Below, in pieces: positions 33,540-39,347 of a DNA stretch of 39,347 bases (position 1 is its first letter; each line of letters opens with the position of its first letter). A program made the translations under genes and the position numbers. Below the pieces are notes generated by a model that worked only from the letters and a program-made list of their open reading frames with translations, searched no databases and was not told the DNA's origin. Source of the stretch: Bacteroidales bacterium Bact_11 (GTDB lineage Bacteria > Bacteroidota > Bacteroidia > Bacteroidales > UBA932); the NCBI GenBank assembly GCA_001603505.1, contig LUZC01000048.1, forward strand, positions 1 to 39,347, written 5' to 3'.

Positions 33540-34175
33540 ATGCGCGAGCTGCTTCCGGAATACGATTGCCACTGCCATATTCTCCCCGGCCTTGACGACG
33601 GCTCCGCCGACCTGGAGGAGTCGCTGTTCCTATGCCGGTGGCTGGCCTCCTGCGGCTACAAGGAGGCGGTGTGCACGTCTCACAGCACGCGCCTGTATCG
33701 AAACACGGAAGAAGGGGTGGAACAGGCCGTGGCCGACCTTCAGCGGTCTCTCGACCGGAAAGGAATCGCGCTTCGGCTCATACCTTCGTTGGAATACCGG
33801 CTGGTTCCCGAAGTGTGGCCCCGGCAGCGGCTGCTGCCCTGGAAAGGGAACCACGTTCTCATCGAGCTGCCGCTCAAGTCGCCGGAAAAGATGGGCGCGA
33901 TTGTTCCGGAAGAAGAAATCCGCAAGCTCGTGGAGGCCGGCTGTCAGCCGGTGCTGGCGCATCCGGAGCGCTATCTCTGGGCGTCGCCCGGCGATTATTC
34001 GCGCTGGCACGCCGCCGGCGCCGCCTTCCAGCGCAACCTGGGCTCCCTCGAAGGGTTTTACGGCGGTCCCGCTCAGGAACGAGCCCGCTTTCTCTTCGAT
34101 GCCGGCCGCTACTCATTCCTCGGCACTGACCTCCACAACCGCCGCTACGCCGAGTTCTTCAGCACGATTCTATAG
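33540..34175 (+). CDS. PHP-domain phosphatase, CpsB/CapC-like (211 aa)
   Basis: Manganese-dependent PHP-fold protein similar to the tyrosine phosphatases CpsB/YwqE that dephosphorylate capsule-synthesis kinases. Metal motifs: DCHCHILPGLDDGS (H11, H13), CTSHSTR, IELPLKSPEKMG, a histidine in VLAHPERY, and FLGTDLHNRR near the end. Slightly shorter than usual (about 240-260). No capsule or exopolysaccharide genes are next to it. It is the last gene of the Nudix-YccF-ProX operon. Confidence 0.85.
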   Translation: MRELLPEYDCHCHILPGLDDGSADLEESLFLCRWLASCGYKEAVCTSHSTRLYRNTEEGVEQAVADLQRSLDRKGIALRLIPSLEYRLVPEVWPRQRLLPWKGNHVLIELPLKSPEKMGAIVPEEEIRKLVEAGCQPVLAHPERYLWASPGDYSRWHAAGAAFQRNLGSLEGFYGGPAQERARFLFDAGRYSFLGTDLHNRRYAEFFSTIL

Positions 34176-34465
34176 GCATTGACCGGGCATCTCATGCGCT
34201 CCGGCGTTTTGCGATGCTGCTGCTCCTCATGGTTCGCGGCAGGGGCGGCCTTCTTCCTGCCGCTCACAAATCGTCGCATCCAACATCGCGAAACTGCGCT
34301 GCGCGCAGTAATTTGGTTGATATTCATTAGAAATAACGAAGTGATGGTACTACTGACACGCGGAGTCAAAGGATTATACATTTATGCTTGTGATTGCGGT
34401 TTGAGAACTGCCCTGAAGCAGATTGCCGGGATTTAATCATAGTGTTGACCAGTAATGTGGGTCAA
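34176..34465. other. Intergenic region after the CpsB-like gene
   Basis: No convincing gene. The first 120 bases are GC-rich; from about 34310 the DNA becomes visibly AT-richer. A 7-base-pair hairpin, ACTGCGC (34293-34299) and GCGCAGT (34303-34309), is followed by a weak AATTTGG and might end the Nudix operon. An inverted repeat, TTGACC / GGTCAA, near 34444-34465 lies just after the Mrr-like stop codon and may be its weak terminator. Confidence 0.35.
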
Positions 34466-35671
34466 TCACACTTTGCTCTCTTGCCTCAATCCTTCCAATA
34501 CTTTGATGCGGTCAAGGTCGATTAATTCGATGCTTTCAGACATGGCTTTGAATTCGGCGGAGCGGGAGAAGTGGCCAGTGGTAATGAAAACGCCTCTTTG
34601 GGCTTTGGCCCGTGCCATCTCTGATATTAGCTCCAGAATCTCGCTGGAGTCGATGCTTGGAGCGTTGAACCGACCGAAAACGATGCTTCTCAGCCCGTAG
34701 CGGTTGGCGGATAGTTTGATGCCCGTATCGGAGTCGGTTTCTAGCAAATCAATGTCGGTGTATCCTTGAGATTGAAGGATTCTGGTGCAAAGATTCGTGT
34801 AATCGTTGTCAGCGGCTTTTTTGACTACGGACAAAGGTACACGGTTAACTGGGTCAGGGGCTTTGATTCGGCGATAGGCATTGATAATAAACTGAAATTC
34901 GTCGACGGCTTTCTGTACGGTCTTGGATGCGTATGTGTATTTGGCTTCCAAATCGTTTTCGAATTCCTCAATCCTTTCACTGATTTCCTTCTGGAACGGA
35001 GTTCTGTCTTCTGCGGCAAGGGTCCCGTCCTGCAGTCGTGCTATCATTTTTTGCAAGGTATGGGCCTTTGCCAGAATGGCCTCTGCCTGTTCCTCATCTT
35101 CGAATCGTTCAATAATACGACTGACCTCATCGACGGGCGCGATTTTCCCGGGACGGCCCAGCACTTTCTCGTAAGCTTCATCAGAAAAAATATCTTTCTC
35201 GGGACGGATTCTTTCCAGATCAAGCCTCGCTCCTTTTCTTTGCCCTATCATTAAAGCGACGATGTTGCTTTTTTCGTTCAAATCAGGGAACAAGATGACA
35301 GTATCGGCTTGAGTACGACGCTGAATGTTGGAACAGAAGTGAGCTCGCTGAATATATGGCAATTCTTTGCAGAGAACAATCCCGGGGTGTGCGAAGCTAT
35401 TGTCATCGACTAGCATAACATTATCTCCCGACACAAACCATCCGTCTTCATCGGCTTTGTTGGTGACGATTATGTTCAAAACCAATTCGAAAGCAGTAAA
35501 CATTCCCCTGACAATAGGGAGTGGACAATCACAGCACTCATATGTGCCGTTGATTTCCTCCTCATCCATGCATCTGGTATTGCAACGAAAAGTTTTCATC
35601 CCCATGCTCTTGATGGTAAAGATGCATCCTTCGTACGCGATTTGCTTGCCAATATGTGATTCGAGTGCCAT
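34466..35671 (-). CDS. Mrr-like restriction-endonuclease-fold protein, catalytically degenerate (401 aa)
   Basis: The C-terminal 115 residues match the Mrr_cat pattern: YTNLCTRILQSQGYTDIDLL, SDTGIKLSA, RSIVFGRF, RAKAQRGVFITTGHFSRSA and IELIDLDRIKVL. The two catalytic sites look lost: the active aspartate of the usual GxxD motif is K319 (GIKL), and the QxK motif is FGR (332-334). The N-terminal about 180 residues carry a cysteine cluster (C30, C34, C46, C47, C49) and match no family I know; 180-265 is charged and helical, probably coiled coil. Codon use is AT-richer than in the neighbours. It may bind modified or damaged DNA, or be a regulator. Genes flank it on both sides without coupling. 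Confidence 0.7.
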   Translation of the reverse strand: MALESHIGKQIAYEGCIFTIKSMGMKTFRCNTRCMDEEEINGTYECCDCPLPIVRGMFTAFELVLNIIVTNKADEDGWFVSGDNVMLVDDNSFAHPGIVLCKELPYIQRAHFCSNIQRRTQADTVILFPDLNEKSNIVALMIGQRKGARLDLERIRPEKDIFSDEAYEKVLGRPGKIAPVDEVSRIIERFEDEEQAEAILAKAHTLQKMIARLQDGTLAAEDRTPFQKEISERIEEFENDLEAKYTYASKTVQKAVDEFQFIINAYRRIKAPDPVNRVPLSVVKKAADNDYTNLCTRILQSQGYTDIDLLETDSDTGIKLSANRYGLRSIVFGRFNAPSIDSSEILELISEMARAKAQRGVFITTGHFSRSAEFKAMSESIELIDLDRIKVLEGLRQESKV

Positions 35672-35706
35672 TTTGCCGTTTCTTTACATTGATTCTTAAG
35701 GATACA

Positions 35707-35745
35707 AAAAATCACTTTTTGATTGTTATCTTTGTGAAAAATCAC
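35707..35745 (+). promoter_or_regulatory. Promoter flanked by a 9-base direct repeat
   Basis: TATCTTTG (35727-35734) is a perfect -7 element 16 bases before the ATG at 35751. AAAAATCAC occurs at 35707-35715 and again at 35737-35745, 30 bases apart in register and on both sides of the -7. This spacing of about three helical turns suggests an operator. No -33 element is clear. Confidence 0.45.
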
Positions 35746-35750
35746 ATGAC

Positions 35751-36164
35751 ATGGATAGCGAACGTATCTTTAAAGGGATTCCCCGGCCGGCATATACGCC
35801 GGATTTCATCACGGAGCTGAAGCCGGATGAGGTGTTTGTATTCGGCAGCAATCTGGCTGGGAGCCATGGGGGCGGGGCGGCGTATGTGGCGTGGCGGAAG
35901 TTCGGTGCGGTGATGGGGCAGGGCGTCGGCCTTCAGGGGCAGAGTTATGCCATCCCGACCATGCAGGGCGGTGTCGAGACCATCGAGCCGTATGTCACGG
36001 AGTTCATTGCTTTTGCGAAGGCGCATCCTGCGTTGTTCTTTTTCGTGACCCGCATCGGCTGCGGCATCGCCGGTTTCCGCGATGAGGAGATCGCTCCGCT
36101 CTTTGCCGGCGCGGTCGCGTTGGAGAATGTTTGTCTGCCGGCCAGTTTTGTGGAAAAAAGGTAG
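35751..36164 (+). CDS. A1S_2505-like (macrodomain-like) protein (137 aa)
   Basis: The signature is VFVFGSNLAGSHGGGAAYVA (about residues 28-47), then KFGAVMGQGVGLQGQSYAIP, and RIGCGIAGFRDEEIAPLF near the C-terminus. This resembles a phage-associated family with a macrodomain-like fold that probably binds ADP-ribose or related nucleotides. No signal peptide. The biological role in this organism is not known. The following acidic gene is 5 bases downstream. Confidence 0.6.
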   Translation: MDSERIFKGIPRPAYTPDFITELKPDEVFVFGSNLAGSHGGGAAYVAWRKFGAVMGQGVGLQGQSYAIPTMQGGVETIEPYVTEFIAFAKAHPALFFFVTRIGCGIAGFRDEEIAPLFAGAVALENVCLPASFVEKR

Positions 36165-36169
36165 TCGAT

Positions 36170-36439
36170 ATGTCAGCACCCCTTTCATTTAGCGTTGAGG
36201 ACATCTATTCCGGCCGGATGCGGATGGGGACGGTGGAGCTGTCGGACGAGGAGTGGGTACAACTGCGTGGTTTCCTGCGCGATGTGGACGGGGAGACGGG
36301 CATCTACAATGCGGACATGGAGGAGCGGCTTCCCGACATTTTCCACAGGGTGAATGATGTGGCGGAGCGGTTGATGGATGAGATGGATGCCGAGCATCCG
36401 TACGGCGAGTACCGTGTGGAGCTGGAGGATGTGCTATAG
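36170..36439 (+). CDS. Small acidic protein of unknown function (89 aa)
   Basis: Soluble, strongly acidic (many Glu/Asp, e.g. DEMDAEHPYGEYRVELEDVL at the C-terminus), with no membrane segment or known motif. ATG at 36170 is preferred; an in-frame start at 36131 would overlap the preceding gene by 34 bases. The 6-base convergent overlap with the deoxyribosyltransferase-like gene suggests compact genes rather than chance. Charge and size are reminiscent of antitoxin or DNA-mimic proteins, but nothing proves this. Confidence 0.55.
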   Translation: MSAPLSFSVEDIYSGRMRMGTVELSDEEWVQLRGFLRDVDGETGIYNADMEERLPDIFHRVNDVAERLMDEMDAEHPYGEYRVELEDVL

Positions 36440-36856
36440 GTTCTGCAGCACGCCATCGAGGCTGTCGGTGACGGCGTCGAAGAGTTTGTACATCAATTCG
36501 GGTTCTTCCATTTTCGGGATATAGACGATGACGCGGCGGCCGCGGCCGGCGAGCCAGCCGGCTTCGGTGTGGGCGCTGCGGCCGCAGGGGAGCACCAGGA
36601 CGCAGGTGTCGGCCCACTCCAGGGCTTCGAGGTCGGCTGCGAACTGGCGCTCGGCTTTCGGATGGTGAAGGCCTTCGGCGTATTGTCCGAAGGTCCAGTT
36701 CGGAGCGTTGTTATCGATATCGGTCCAGCGGAAGCCGTTGCCGCCATGGGGCGGATTGCGGAAGTCATAGACTTCGTGGCCTGCCTCTTTGAGGCGGGCG
36801 ACCACTTCGGGGTAGCAGGTGTTCCTCCAACTGGAGGCGACGTAGATCCTGGCCAT
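36434..36856 (-). CDS. Nucleoside 2-deoxyribosyltransferase-like protein (140 aa)
   Basis: Small Rossmann-like enzyme of the NDT superfamily. It begins MARIYVASSWRN, the family-like first strand. A conserved aspartate pair lies in AADLEALEWADTCVLVLPCG, and the candidate nucleophile glutamate is E98 in GRSAHTEAGWLAGRGRRV. Relatives exchange nucleobases on deoxyribose or hydrolyse deoxynucleotides or their glycosidic bonds. It may be cotranscribed with the cyclophilin gene upstream (11-base gap). Confidence 0.65.
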   Translation of the reverse strand: MARIYVASSWRNTCYPEVVARLKEAGHEVYDFRNPPHGGNGFRWTDIDNNAPNWTFGQYAEGLHHPKAERQFAADLEALEWADTCVLVLPCGRSAHTEAGWLAGRGRRVIVYIPKMEEPELMYKLFDAVTDSLDGVLQNL

Positions 36857-36867
36857 ATCGATTGTTT

Positions 36868-37557
36868 TTATTTCAGATAGGCTTTCAGGATCCGTACGTC
36901 TTCGAGCGGGCGGTCGTTTTCGTCGGTGGCCACCTGCCGGATGGCGTCGACCACTTCGAGTCCGCGCACGACCTCGCCGAAGACCGTGTACTGCCCGTCG
37001 AGATGCGGCGTGCCCCCGACTGTCTTATACACCTCGCGCATTTCGGGCGTGAGTTTCACGCGGCCACCGGTGCGCTGGTCGAGCCGGATCTGTATCTTGT
37101 CGAGCCCCTCATCGTCGAAGATTTTTCCCCACACGATATAGAACTGCATGGCGGAGCTGCGCTGTTCGGGATTGACGTCATCGCCTTCCCGGGCCGCGGC
37201 CAGCACGCCCCGGCGGTGGAAGATGCCGTCGTCCAGCCGGAACTCAGCCGGGACGGTGTAGGGGCGGTCGCCTTCGCCGAGCAGGACACCCGCAGCGGCG
37301 TGTTTCGAGTCGGGGTCTCCGCCCTGAATCATGAAGTCGCGGATCACGCGATGGAACAGCAGCGAATCGTAGGCGCCTTCCATCACCAGCGTGCGGAAGT
37401 TGTCGCGGTGGAGCGGCGTCTGGTCGTAGAGCTTGAGTTCGATGGTGCCCATCGTAGTTTCCAGGACGACGTTTTTCGATTTGCAGGCGGTCAGGGCTGT
37501 CAAGCAGATCAGCATGACTGTCAATGCTTTCAGCGGGCTATTCTTAAGTGTCGGCAT
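36868..37557 (-). CDS. Cyclophilin-type peptidyl-prolyl isomerase lipoprotein (229 aa)
   Basis: The lipobox is LTAC at about residues 22-25 after a hydrophobic signal (MPTLKNSPLKALTVMLICL), so it should be anchored to the periplasmic face of a membrane. Cyclophilin motifs: FRTLVMEGAYDSLLFHRVIR, DFMIQGGDPDS, SSAMQFYIVWGK (FI/V proline pocket) and YTVFGEVVRGLEVVDAI. An insertion around residues 145-180 (DKIQIRLDQRTGGRVKLTPE) is larger than in minimal cyclophilins. It lies 39 bases after the EamA transporter gene, with no promoter seen between. Confidence 0.9.
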   Translation of the reverse strand: MPTLKNSPLKALTVMLICLTALTACKSKNVVLETTMGTIELKLYDQTPLHRDNFRTLVMEGAYDSLLFHRVIRDFMIQGGDPDSKHAAAGVLLGEGDRPYTVPAEFRLDDGIFHRRGVLAAAREGDDVNPEQRSSAMQFYIVWGKIFDDEGLDKIQIRLDQRTGGRVKLTPEMREVYKTVGGTPHLDGQYTVFGEVVRGLEVVDAIRQVATDENDRPLEDVRILKAYLK

Positions 37558-37596
37558 AGGTTGATTGGTTATGGATTGGGTGTGGGGATACGGGAT

Positions 37597-38481
37597 TCAG
37601 GATTGTCGGCGGAGGATCCGCCGTGTCTGCAGGATGACCGACAGGAAGATGAGGGTCAGGCCGAGCCAGAAGGAGAGGCCGACCTCGTGGATTTCATCGA
37701 AGAGGATGGCGGCGATGGCGATGCTGTAGACCGGCTCGAGGTTGTAGGTGAGGTTGACCGTGAAGGCGGAGAGCTTGCGGAGCGCCTGCAGCTGGAACAG
37801 GAAAGGAACGATGGTGAACAGGGAGCCGAGCAGCAGCAACGATACGAGGTCGCGCTGCGAGGGTGCGAGCGGGGCATCGGGCATCATCATGGCGTAGAGG
37901 GGCATGCAAAGCGTAAGGAAGAGCACGCCGCCGACCAGTTCCCAGAGCAGCATCGTGGCCGTGTCTTTTCCTGTCTTTCGGGCCACGTTGATATTGAGGA
38001 TGGCGAACACGGAGTAGATGGCTGCCGAAAGCAGGCCCCACGCGATGCCGACCCGGTAGCGGACGTCGAGGCTGAAGATCAGCAGCACGCCGGCAATGGA
38101 AATGAAGCTGATGAGAATTTCTTTCCAGTCGACCCTCGTGCGGTTGATGAGGGAATGAAAAAGTGCGGTAAAGAAGCAGGTGGTGGCGATGCAGGCCACG
38201 CCCACCGAGACGTTCGAGGCCTGGATGCTGGCGTAGAAGCAGGTCCAGTGCAGGGCGAGGAGGATGCCGCAGCCAGCGATGGGGAGGAGCGCCCGCCAGC
38301 GGACTCTGTGGAGCCTTCCCATGGCGGCCAGCACAAGGGTCAGCGTAACCACGCTTACCTGGATACGGTACCATACCAGCGGCAGGCCGCCCAGTGAAAT
38401 GATGCGGCCGAACACGCCCGTCCATCCGGCGAGAAAAACGGCCAGGTGGAGGATGATGAGCGTACGGGTGGTGTCTTTCAT
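37597..38481 (-). CDS. EamA/DMT family transporter (294 aa)
   Basis: Ten hydrophobic segments in two EamA repeats, the fold of drug/metabolite exporters and nucleotide-sugar transporters. Typical elements: GWTGVFGRIISLGGLPLVWY in the first repeat, NVSVGVACIATTCFFTALFH, SFISIAGVLLIFSLD, and in the second repeat NLTYNLEPVYSIAIAAILFDE and SVILQTRRI at the end. Substrate unknown. ATG at 38481 is preferred; an in-frame TTG at 38505 is the alternative. It leads the leftward cyclophilin-NDT transcript. Confidence 0.88.
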   Translation of the reverse strand: MKDTTRTLIILHLAVFLAGWTGVFGRIISLGGLPLVWYRIQVSVVTLTLVLAAMGRLHRVRWRALLPIAGCGILLALHWTCFYASIQASNVSVGVACIATTCFFTALFHSLINRTRVDWKEILISFISIAGVLLIFSLDVRYRVGIAWGLLSAAIYSVFAILNINVARKTGKDTATMLLWELVGGVLFLTLCMPLYAMMMPDAPLAPSQRDLVSLLLLGSLFTIVPFLFQLQALRKLSAFTVNLTYNLEPVYSIAIAAILFDEIHEVGLSFWLGLTLIFLSVILQTRRILRRQS

Positions 38482-38545
38482 TTCAGGTAAGGTAAAGGTA
38501 GGCAAACTTTTTCGAAAATCTTCCGGAAATTCGGTTTTTTTTCGC

Positions 38546-38553
38546 TAACTTTG
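38546..38553 (+). promoter_or_regulatory. -7 element of the susC gene
   Basis: TAACTTTG is a perfect -7 element 63 bases before the susC ATG at 38617. The leader (about 57 bases) contains a short imperfect palindrome, TGTTAATCAACA. No good -33 element is seen. Confidence 0.55.
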
Positions 38554-38616
38554 TAAGGATAGTGTTCGTCATAAAATCAATCATCATATATATTGTTAAT
38601 CAACACATTCAGTAGC

Positions 38617-39347
38617 ATGAAAAACAAGCTGTTAACCATTATGCTTGCGTTCCTTGCCACCACATCGGCCCTGTTTGCGCAGGTCCGTGTGACCGGTACC
38701 GTCACCGACGATACCGGATATGGTGTCATCGGGGCAGGCGTAATGGAAAAGGGCACCCAGAACGGTGCCGTTACAGACCTGGATGGAAAGTATGCGATTA
38801 CGGTGAGCCCCGGTGCCACCCTCGTGTTCTCTTCCCTCGGCTATGCAACACAGGAGATCGTCGTGGGTAACCGCCAGGTGATCGACGTCGTCCTGAAAGT
38901 GGATACCGAACTGCTCGACGAAGCTGTCGTCGTGGGCTACGGTACAATGAAACGCAGCGACCTTTCGGGCGCTTCCGTCTCGATGCGGGAGGAAGACCTG
39001 AAGGGATCGATCATCACGAACCTCGACCAGTCCCTGCAGGGACGTGCCGCCGGTGTGACGGCCGTGTCTACATCGGGTGCGCCGGGTTCCTCCTCATCCA
39101 TCCGCGTGCGCGGCCAGGCGACCGTCAATGCCGGCGCCGAGCCTTTGTACGTGATCGACGGCGTGATCGTCCAGGGCGGCGGTTCTTCCGGCTGGGACTT
39201 CGGTCTCAGCGGCCTGGGCAACGGCAAGATCTCCACGATCTCTCCGCTGGCCACCATCAACCCCGCCGATATCGTCTCGATGGAAATCCTCAAGGATGCT
39301 TCCGCTACGGCCATCTACGGTGCGCAGGGCGCCAACGGCGTCGTGCT
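38617..39347 (+). CDS. SusC/RagA TonB-dependent outer-membrane receptor (5' part, partial)
   Basis: Signal peptide MKNKLLTIMLAFLATTSALF, then a carboxypeptidase-regulatory-like domain (RVTGTVTDDTGYGVIGAGVM). A TonB-box/plug junction (DEAVVVGYGTMKRSDLSGAS) follows, and the plug domain with YVIDGVIV and ILKDASATAIYGAQGANGVV. These are hallmark SusC features. The frame stays open to the window edge, so about three quarters of the gene lies outside. A SusD partner is expected downstream. It imports a glycan or other large substrate across the outer membrane. Confidence 0.95.
   Translation, partial: MKNKLLTIMLAFLATTSALFAQVRVTGTVTDDTGYGVIGAGVMEKGTQNGAVTDLDGKYAITVSPGATLVFSSLGYATQEIVVGNRQVIDVVLKVDTELLDEAVVVGYGTMKRSDLSGASVSMREEDLKGSIITNLDQSLQGRAAGVTAVSTSGAPGSSSSIRVRGQATVNAGAEPLYVIDGVIVQGGGSSGWDFGLSGLGNGKISTISPLATINPADIVSMEILKDASATAIYGAQGANGVV

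Noticed and set aside
34179-34436. 85-codon ORF after the CpsB-like gene
   Set aside because: Atypical Cys/Trp/Arg-rich start, no promoter or coupling, and it crosses the GC shift; likely chance.

Overview
The window reads as chromosomal DNA of a Bacteroidota bacterium, most likely a Bacteroidales gut or rumen type. The evidence is a SusC/RagA TonB-dependent receptor, a GH92 alpha-mannosidase, a Rho factor with a long glutamine-rich insertion, Bacteroidota-type LptD and trigger factor, and repeated TAnnTTTG -7 promoter elements with TTTG-like -33 elements about 20 bases upstream. The DNA looks GC-rich (probably 55-60 percent by eye), which would suit an Alistipes/Rikenellaceae-like lineage, but I cannot fix the genus.

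Layout. 1-1.27 kb: the 3' end of an unknown gene, an internally deleted IS1634-type transposase gene and a structured palindromic element. 1.27-6.9 kb: M20 dipeptidase, TraX-like membrane protein, the tig-clpP-clpX proteostasis operon, a bidirectional terminator and a tRNA-Lys(CTT) gene. 6.9-12.7 kb: rho and lptD (leftward) and a SPOR-tailed cell-wall amidase (rightward). 12.7-16.4 kb: dnaA, pepD and rpe. 16.4-17.6 kb: an NlpC/P60-LysM hydrolase translationally coupled to a 51-residue membrane protein. 17.7-21.7 kb: mtaD-pnp-mtnA, a methylthioadenosine salvage module running through methylthioinosine, followed by a WalJ-like metallo-beta-lactamase. 21.7-25.5 kb: gyrA followed by a secreted TPR protein (leftward). 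25.6-30.4 kb: clpC with a GH92 gene 3 bases behind it. 30.4-32.2 kb: a secreted protein with two complete alpha/beta-hydrolase domains. 32.2-34.2 kb: a tight Nudix-YccF-ProX-CpsB-like operon. 34.2-36.9 kb: a small, partly AT-richer accessory patch with a catalytically degenerate Mrr-like protein, a macrodomain-like protein, a small acidic protein and a deoxyribosyltransferase-like protein. 36.9-38.5 kb: cyclophilin lipoprotein and EamA transporter. From 38.6 kb: the start of a susC gene that runs off the edge.

Most of the window is ordinary housekeeping DNA. The places most worth a second look are the 34.2-36.9 kb patch, the mtaD-pnp-mtnA route with no visible next step, the tandem esterase, the terminator embedded in the walJ coding region, overlapping promoter pairs at 2.65 and 11.55 kb, the hairpin in the rho leader, and the palindromic element after the transposase remnant. 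I found no convincing complete new multi-gene system; the accessory patch is the best candidate. No database search could be run, so family names rest on motifs and remembered family features.
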